Source of the DNA: an uncultured Porphyromonas sp.
Lineage (GTDB): Bacteria > Bacteroidota > Bacteroidia > Bacteroidales > Porphyromonadaceae
Direction: 5' to 3'
DNA: 5,693 nucleotides
Assembly (NCBI GenBank): GCA_900548415.1
Contig: URKO01000096.1
Location: forward strand, 1-5,693
Below, piece by piece: positions 1 to 5,693 of the stretch. The translations under genes and the position numbers were made by a program. Every line of letters starts with the position of its first letter. Within the stretch, counting starts at the first letter, position 1. The notes beneath the pieces are model-generated. The model saw only the letters and a program-made list of their open reading frames with translations. It was not told where the DNA came from and did no database searches.

Positions 1-29
1 AGATGCCACAAACGATCTTTTTTCAGTGA

Positions 30-37
30 CAAATATA
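30..37 (-). promoter_or_regulatory. Possible Bacteroidota -7 promoter element (TATATTTG) for a gene beyond the left edge
   Basis: On the minus strand this reads TATATTTG, an exact match to the TAnnTTTG -7 consensus of the Bacteroidota primary sigma factor. No clear TTTG-type -33 element sits at the usual 19-21 base spacing. Transcription would run leftwards out of the window. No ATG start codon follows on the minus strand before position 1, so the gene it would serve is not visible. The location fits a fresh promoter, because it lies downstream of the maeB terminator. The 8-base match alone is weak evidence. Confidence 0.35.
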
Positions 38-45
38 ACCTTATT

Positions 46-68
46 CACTCAAATACGATCATCGAGTG
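46..68. other. Short dyad CACTC-N13-GAGTG upstream of the left-edge promoter candidate
   Basis: CACTC at 46-50 is matched by its inverted copy GAGTG at 64-68. On the minus strand the dyad lies just upstream of the TATATTTG element and overlaps where a -33 element would be. It could be an operator, but five-base arms separated by 13 bases can occur by chance. Apart from this dyad and the promoter candidate, I see nothing in positions 1-97. Confidence 0.2.
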
Positions 69-97
69 TTCCAGTAGCTCCTCTGAGCCACCCGTAC

Positions 98-169
98 GGC
101 ACTGCAGTTTCTCCTAGAGGAAACTGGAGTTTCTTCCGCATGAAACTGGAGTTTCATGCGTAGGGAACT
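98..169. repeat. Three-plus tandem 22-bp units with core GAAACTGGAGTTTC
   Basis: Three units begin at 98, 120 and 142, an exact 22-base period. Units two and three share the identical 14-base core GAAACTGGAGTTTC (120-133 and 142-155), itself a dyad GAAACT-GG-AGTTTC. Unit one (98-111) matches the core at 11 of 14 positions. A partial fourth copy, GGAACT, sits at 164-169 and abuts the terminator T-tract of maeB. The third unit is embedded in a perfect inverted repeat with 11-base arms at 137-147 and 150-160. No run of T follows this hairpin on either strand, so it is not itself an intrinsic terminator. Spacer-like sequence between cores is only 8 bases, which excludes a CRISPR array. The array resembles the one at the right edge of the window in period and in part of its sequence. 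Confidence 0.85.
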
Positions 170-201
170 AAAAAGGGAGACCCACCGACGGTGGATCTCC
201 C
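170..201 (-). terminator. Intrinsic terminator of maeB
   Basis: In the minus-strand transcript, GGGAGA-U-CCACC (plus positions 201-190) pairs with GGUGG-G-UCUCCC (186-175) around a three-base loop. This gives a 12-pair stem with one G-U wobble. It is followed directly by five U residues (plus-strand A170-A174). The structure starts 25 bases after the maeB stop codon. It is a classical Rho-independent terminator for leftward transcription. In the opposite direction the stem is followed only by CTCTTATT, so any bidirectional action would be weaker. Confidence 0.9.
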
Positions 202-226
202 TCTTATTGTCGTATGGCGCGACGGG

Positions 227-2503
<2,277 letters not shown>

Positions 2504-2574
2504 TATGCTATCTTATAGTATGATACATAGTTCTCCAGAGCAAGTATTTCGCCTCACTTACTGAAGAACGCATA

Positions 2575-2582
2575 CAAAGCTA
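2575..2582 (-). promoter_or_regulatory. Probable maeB promoter -7 element (TAGCTTTG)
   Basis: The minus strand reads TAGCTTTG, fitting TAnnTTTG. It lies in the 108-base gap between the outer-membrane protein gene and maeB. Transcription would start near 2570, leaving a leader of roughly 66 bases. No good -33 TTTG lies at the expected distance. The gap also lacks a convincing terminator: the weak AGCG-TAT-CGCT hairpin near the upstream stop codon has no U-tract. Some maeB transcription may therefore be read-through from the mazG operon. Confidence 0.5.
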
Positions 2583-2611
2583 CAACATTTACGCCACTTT
2601 AGAGCGTATCG

Positions 2612-3802
2612 CTAGAGGATGGTCCAGTTGTTGCGAAAGGTGAGTGTCAGAGAGATCATGTGGCTCAGCTGGCTCCGTGTGGCGGTGCGCTGACTCCACC
2701 AGAGCGCACCCTCTAGGCGCAACGCCCCGAAGCTGGAAATGGGTACTTCTAGTGCGGGATAAACGCCTAGCCGCCACTGCTCCTCGGCTGTACGAGCGGA
2801 CGCTAGGAGCGGCCCCCCATAGGGTGCATAGTAGCGGTGCCCGTAAGTGGCATCTGTCGCTAGTCGCAGCATCTTGTGTCGCCAAGCTAAGCGACCATAG
2901 AGGGCGTATCCGAGCGGTGGCTCAGCCTTGCCGTCACGGAGCGAGGAGCCTAAGATGTGCAGAAAGCCTTCGACTGCTCCCTGTGCGGCATACTTATATT
3001 GTGTAGTCACCCCAGTGGCACCAGCTAAGTAGGTGTGTAGCGTGTCTGGAGGCGACATCTGCTGTATCTCTCCTGCCCGATGGTGAGCCGTAGCTTGCAA
3101 CTCTAGTTGCGTCTTCCAGCTGTCGCTGCTGTGGAGCTGATAAGCTGTGGATAGTAGGGCTGAAAAAGCCTCCTGATGAGTCTCTCCAGGGAAGATGAAA
3201 CCCTGCCAATCCACCAGAGCTTCTAGCGCAAAGCGAGGATAGCGCAGCTGAATCATTGCCCCCTGCGCGGGGTCTCGTGTGAAGCTGTACTCGGGATCGT
3301 AGAGCGGTGAGACGAGCGAGAGCGACCCGTCTTGATCGACCGTAGAGGAGGCGACACCTCGCAGCCCCACCGTCTGCGCTCCGAGGAGTGTGCCCATCGA
3401 GACGGTGATATGATCATTTGGTCTGTATTGTAGGGAGAGGATAGGACGTAGATGCACGCCACTCCCCTGCTCCTTAGGGTCACCGCTCCAGTGTGGCAAG
3501 TGATCGTACCACCCACCTCGTGGATAGCGCTGTGCACCTAGTAAAGTGAGGTTGTAGACGCCCCCCACGAGACGCACCTGACGATGCTCGAGTGCCACCG
3601 TGGGAGCCAATTGCCACCCAGGGAGCGTATAGCCGAGCTGGTAGTCGGCGTGGTACTCATTATTGCGAAAGAAGGTCACCGCATCTACCCCCACACTCAG
3701 ACGCAGGGAGTCCGCACCCCGCTCTGCGACATTGCTCGCTGAGAGTATGGTGATCGGGGGTAGCAGTAGGAGGAGCGTCCCCAGGAGCTGTCTCGCATTC
3801 AT
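2612..3802 (-). CDS. Predicted outer-membrane beta-barrel protein, function unknown
   Basis: I do not recognise a named family. The 396-residue product starts with MNARQLLGTLLLLLPPITILSAS, a signal peptide with a hydrophobic core at about residues 6-20 and likely cleavage near 20-24. The remainder is rich in alternating polar/hydrophobic, aromatic-containing segments. Examples are residues 34-42, 118-127, 182-199, 298-316, 345-354 and 359-370. These are typical of transmembrane beta-strands in an outer-membrane barrel, and the last strand ends LTLTFRNNWTIL. An N-terminal block, VDAVTFFRNNEY...GYTLPGW (39-63), resembles conserved hypothetical surface proteins I associate with Bacteroidota. The start was placed at 3802 because the methyltransferase stop and this ATG form TGATG with one shared base, implying translational coupling, and because the signal peptide begins exactly there. 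The open frame extends 83 codons further upstream, but only as a shadow inside the methyltransferase gene. Localisation is inferred. A substrate, ligand or enzymatic role cannot be assigned. Confidence 0.85.
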   Translation of the reverse strand: MNARQLLGTLLLLLPPITILSASNVAERGADSLRLSVGVDAVTFFRNNEYHADYQLGYTLPGWQLAPTVALEHRQVRLVGGVYNLTLLGAQRYPRGGWYDHLPHWSGDPKEQGSGVHLRPILSLQYRPNDHITVSMGTLLGAQTVGLRGVASSTVDQDGSLSLVSPLYDPEYSFTRDPAQGAMIQLRYPRFALEALVDWQGFIFPGETHQEAFSALLSTAYQLHSSDSWKTQLELQATAHHRAGEIQQMSPPDTLHTYLAGATGVTTQYKYAAQGAVEGFLHILGSSLRDGKAEPPLGYALYGRLAWRHKMLRLATDATYGHRYYAPYGGPLLASARTAEEQWRLGVYPALEVPISSFGALRLEGALWWSQRTATRSQLSHMISLTLTFRNNWTIL

Positions 3803-4734
3803 CACGCCTGACGAACGAAGTGGTAGAGCAGTGCACTCGCTCTCATAGGGGTAAAGAGAGAGCGTATGTGGTAGGAGAAGCCGACGCCAAAGGCTTTGAG
3901 CCAAGTAATGAAGTTGATATGCCCCCCCTGTTTGTAGCTTTCGCTCAGCAGTGCAATGTAGTAGACATCTAGTCGCTGCGGGCGAATCTTCTTTAGGGTG
4001 AAGTGGTGCGCCTCCACCGTTTGTCGCATAGAGTGTGGCGTAAAGTGCCATAGGTGACGCGGCACATCGTAAGCGGCCCAGAGCGCACGGTAGTAGCTAG
4101 CGTCAAAACTCTGCGCATTAGGCACAGCGATGCAGAGCGTCCCCCCAGGCTTGAGTAGCTGTTGGTACATCTCCAGTTGATCGGCAAGATCTGGGAGATG
4201 CTCTAGGCTATGCCATAGGCAGATAAGGTCTAGCTGGCCAGATAGTTCGGAGTGGTGCGCCACAAACTCTTGGGTCGTGGCAAAGAGTTGCTCGCTGGGG
4301 ATCTGCTGAGCGCACAGCTCTCGTGCTGCCTTGCTCTGCTCCACGACATACGCCTTGCACCCTCGCTCCTGCATAGCGTGGGCAAAGGCTCCGACGCCCG
4401 CCCCGACCTCCAGCATCATCTGCGGAGCTGTCGCACAAAGCTTGCGAGCGGTCCGAACCCGCCGTCCCGTGCGGTAGCGCTTCACCGCACGATAGATGCG
4501 AGCCATACCGCCCCGCCCCTCTGTCTGATGACTCAGATATTCGGAGCTGTCGTAGTAGTGCCCTAGCTCCTCTGCGGGAGGTGGCGTCAAGGTCTGTAGC
4601 AGTCCACACTGGTTGCAACGACCTATGGCATACCGCTCGTGCGAGACGAGGTGGTCCTCACACTCCCACAGCTCGGTATAGCTACTATTATGGCAGTGTG
4701 GGCAGGTTTGATCGGAGAGACTACATGCTATCAT
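3802..4734 (-). CDS. Class I SAM-dependent methyltransferase with N-terminal zinc-ribbon-like motif
   Basis: This 310-residue cytosolic protein should transfer a methyl group from S-adenosylmethionine to an unknown acceptor. Residues 11-43 carry CPHC (C11, C14) and CNQC (C40, C43), a CxxC-N25-CxxC arrangement suggesting a zinc-binding ribbon. The Rossmann-type methyltransferase fold follows. It shows motif I MLEVGAGVGAFA (107-118), an acidic residue ending strand 2 (E132 in VVEQS), LWHSLEHLPD (173-182), LLKPGGTLCIAVPN (193-206) and DVPRHLWHFTPHSM (223-236). The last block and the zinc ribbon are typical of a methyltransferase group often found with polysaccharide or secondary-metabolite genes, but none of those genes is present here. 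The gene starts 12 bases after the mazG stop and its own stop overlaps the next start by one base, so it sits mid-operon. The first ATG is only ten residues before the first cysteine pair, supporting the start. Small-molecule or sugar methylation is more likely than DNA methylation because no DPPY/NPPY motif is seen. Confidence 0.9.
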   Translation of the reverse strand: MIACSLSDQTCPHCHNSSYTELWECEDHLVSHERYAIGRCNQCGLLQTLTPPPAEELGHYYDSSEYLSHQTEGRGGMARIYRAVKRYRTGRRVRTARKLCATAPQMMLEVGAGVGAFAHAMQERGCKAYVVEQSKAARELCAQQIPSEQLFATTQEFVAHHSELSGQLDLICLWHSLEHLPDLADQLEMYQQLLKPGGTLCIAVPNAQSFDASYYRALWAAYDVPRHLWHFTPHSMRQTVEAHHFTLKKIRPQRLDVYYIALLSESYKQGGHINFITWLKAFGVGFSYHIRSLFTPMRASALLYHFVRQA

Positions 4735-4746
4735 AGCTAGACGAGA

Positions 4747-5538
4747 CTATTTGCTGGTACCCTTTTTGGCCTCCTGCCATAGCGTCTCCATCTCCTCTAG
4801 TGAGAGGTCGGTGATGCTTTTGCCATGCTCCTTAGCAGTTCGCTCAATGTACCCAAAGCGGTCGATAAACTTACGATTCGTCCGCTCCAGCGCATTGTCG
4901 GGGTTCACACCATAGAGACGAGCCGCATTGACAATGCTAAAGAGCAAGTCCCCTATCTCGGCCTCTAGGTCGTCAGCACTCCCCGAAGTCATCTCCTGCT
5001 CGACCTCCTGTAGCTCTTCGCGCACCTTCGCCCAGACCTCCTCACGCTCCTGCCAGTCGAAGCCGACGGCACGCGCCTTGTCCTGTATGCGGTACGCCTT
5101 GATCAGTGCTGGCAGAGCCGACGGCACGCCCGAGAGGACCGACTTATTGCCGTCCTTCTCCTTTTGCTTCACCTGCTCCCAGAGCTGTACCACCTGCCCG
5201 GCATCCTCGACCTGCTCAGTCGCATAGATATGCGGATGGCGAAAGATGAGCTTGTTGCACAGCTTGTTGCACACATCTACAATGTCAAAGTCGCCCTGCT
5301 CATCCCCTATGCGCGCATAGAAGAGGACATGCAGTAGCACGTCGCCTAGCTCCTTAGAGATAGCGTTCGTATCTCCTTGCTCTAGTGCCTCGCTCAGTTC
5401 GTAGACCTCCTCGATCGTGTTAGCTCGTAGCGACTCATTCGTTTGCTTGCGATCCCACGGGCAGTGCGTGCGCAGATTGTCTAGGACATCCAGTAGGCGG
5501 GAGAAGGCCTCCAGCCGTTCATCTTTGCTGTGTATCAT
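4747..5538 (-). CDS. mazG: Nucleoside triphosphate pyrophosphohydrolase MazG
   Basis: Cytosolic house-cleaning enzyme that hydrolyses NTPs and dNTPs to monophosphates plus pyrophosphate. It is thought to remove aberrant nucleotides and, in E. coli, to affect ppGpp levels. The 263 residues equal the length of E. coli MazG and contain two MazG domains. In the first, CPWDRKQT lies at 26-33, and the metal-binding pattern is EEVYE (43-47) with ELGD (63-66). The FRHPHIY segment is at 99-105. In the second, EELQE (174-178) pairs with EIGD (194-197), and NRKFIDRFGYIE is at 221-232. Both domains therefore keep EExxE/ExxD ligands; in E. coli the C-terminal domain is the catalytic one. The start at 5538 (MIHSKDERLEAF) was preferred over the ATG at 5592 because family length fits and because a -7 promoter element lies between the two. 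First gene of an apparent three-gene operon. Confidence 0.96.
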   Translation of the reverse strand: MIHSKDERLEAFSRLLDVLDNLRTHCPWDRKQTNESLRANTIEEVYELSEALEQGDTNAISKELGDVLLHVLFYARIGDEQGDFDIVDVCNKLCNKLIFRHPHIYATEQVEDAGQVVQLWEQVKQKEKDGNKSVLSGVPSALPALIKAYRIQDKARAVGFDWQEREEVWAKVREELQEVEQEMTSGSADDLEAEIGDLLFSIVNAARLYGVNPDNALERTNRKFIDRFGYIERTAKEHGKSITDLSLEEMETLWQEAKKGTSK

Positions 5539-5559
5539 AGCTTGTCTATTATTATAGTG

Positions 5560-5567
5560 CAAAGGTA
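5560..5567 (-). promoter_or_regulatory. Promoter -7 element (TACCTTTG) of the mazG operon
   Basis: The minus strand reads TACCTTTGCA, a strong match to TAnnTTTG and to the form most often seen in Bacteroides and Porphyromonas. Initiation would fall near 5555, giving a short leader of about 16 bases before the mazG ATG at 5538. The region expected for -33 (near GAGG) does not match TTTG. The site excludes the longer mazG open frame as the real start. Confidence 0.65.
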
Positions 5568-5613
5568 CCACTTTGAGGACAAAGCACCTCACCCATCGAG
5601 TCGCTCCCTCAGT

Positions 5614-5693
5614 TTTCCAAAAACTTTCCAGCCTTGGAAAAATAAATTTCCAACGCTGGAAACTTTCTTTTCCTCCCTTGGAAATTTTCTTTT
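5614..5693. repeat. Tandem 22-bp palindromic repeats TTTCCA-N4-TGGAAA upstream of mazG
   Basis: Three 16-base dyads begin at 5625, 5647 and 5669, an exact 22-base period: TTTCCAGCCTTGGAAA, TTTCCAACGCTGGAAA and TTTCCTCCCTTGGAAA. A further half-site TTTCCA starts at 5614, 11 bases before the first, and the final TTT (5691-5693) is in phase for another unit beyond the window. The array therefore probably continues past the right edge. It lies about 50-130 bases upstream of the mazG -7 element. On the minus strand the hairpins are followed by T-rich runs (TTTATTTTT, GTTTTT). They could therefore also act as weak terminators for an unseen gene to the right, although the stems are short and AT-rich. 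Nothing else is visible between 5568 and 5613. Confidence 0.85.

Noticed and set aside
98..169. The left repeat array as a mini CRISPR.
   Set aside because: Spacing between 14-base cores is only 8 bases with no unique spacer of CRISPR length, and no cas genes are present.
2599..2618. Weak AGCG-TAT-CGCT hairpin at the stop codon of the outer-membrane protein gene considered as a terminator.
   Set aside because: The stem is four pairs with mismatches outside it, and no U-tract follows in the minus-strand transcript.
3803..4051. An 83-codon N-terminal extension of the outer-membrane protein reading frame, running inside the methyltransferase gene.
   Set aside because: The extension is out-of-frame shadow sequence of a clear methyltransferase, and the signal peptide begins at the ATG at 3802, which also forms the TGATG stop-start overlap.
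5560..5578. TTTG-N12-TAnnTTTG arrangement seen upstream of mazG and also at the left-edge promoter candidate.
   Set aside because: The spacing is shorter than the 19-21 bases expected between -33 and -7 elements, maeB does not share it, and two occurrences of such short motifs can be chance.
5539..5592. A longer MazG start giving 18 extra residues (MRCFVLKVV...).
   Set aside because: The extension spans the TACCTTTG promoter element, and the shorter form matches the 263-residue family length.

Overview
The window looks like chromosomal sequence from a Bacteroidota member, most plausibly a Porphyromonas of the moderate-GC kind (asaccharolytica/uenonis-like). This rests on three things. Promoter -7 elements of the TAnnTTTG type lie upstream of genes. 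Recognisable Shine-Dalgarno sequences are absent. The protein sequences themselves are of a familiar Bacteroidota type. The genus assignment is an inference from pattern recognition, not a database result. All four genes lie on the minus strand, so the biological reading order is right to left.

Reading in the direction of transcription: positions 5539-5693 are intergenic and hold an array of 22-bp-period palindromic repeats (TTTCCA-N4-TGGAAA) followed by a -7 promoter element. Next comes a probable three-gene operon. mazG (4747-5538) encodes a nucleoside triphosphate pyrophosphohydrolase. It is followed after 12 bases by a SAM-dependent methyltransferase with an N-terminal zinc-ribbon-like motif (3802-4734). 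The stop codon of that gene shares one base with the start of a signal-peptide-bearing, probably outer-membrane beta-barrel protein of unknown function (2612-3802). A 108-base gap without a convincing terminator carries a second -7 element. It leads to maeB (227-2503), a full-length hybrid NADP-type malic enzyme with a C-terminal phosphotransacetylase-like domain. maeB ends at a strong intrinsic terminator (170-201).

Beyond the terminator lies a second 22-bp-period repeat array (98-169, core GAAACTGGAGTTTC). After it comes a possible minus-strand promoter (30-37) that would serve a gene outside the window.

The genes have ordinary functions: NTP-pool sanitation, an unassigned methyl transfer, a surface protein, and NADPH/pyruvate production from malate. 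No defence system, mobile element, CRISPR array or RNA gene is visible. The most unusual signal is the pair of repeat arrays flanking the gene block. Both have an exact 22-bp period (about two helical turns), both are built from short dyads, and they share a degenerate sequence framework, which suggests one repeat family.
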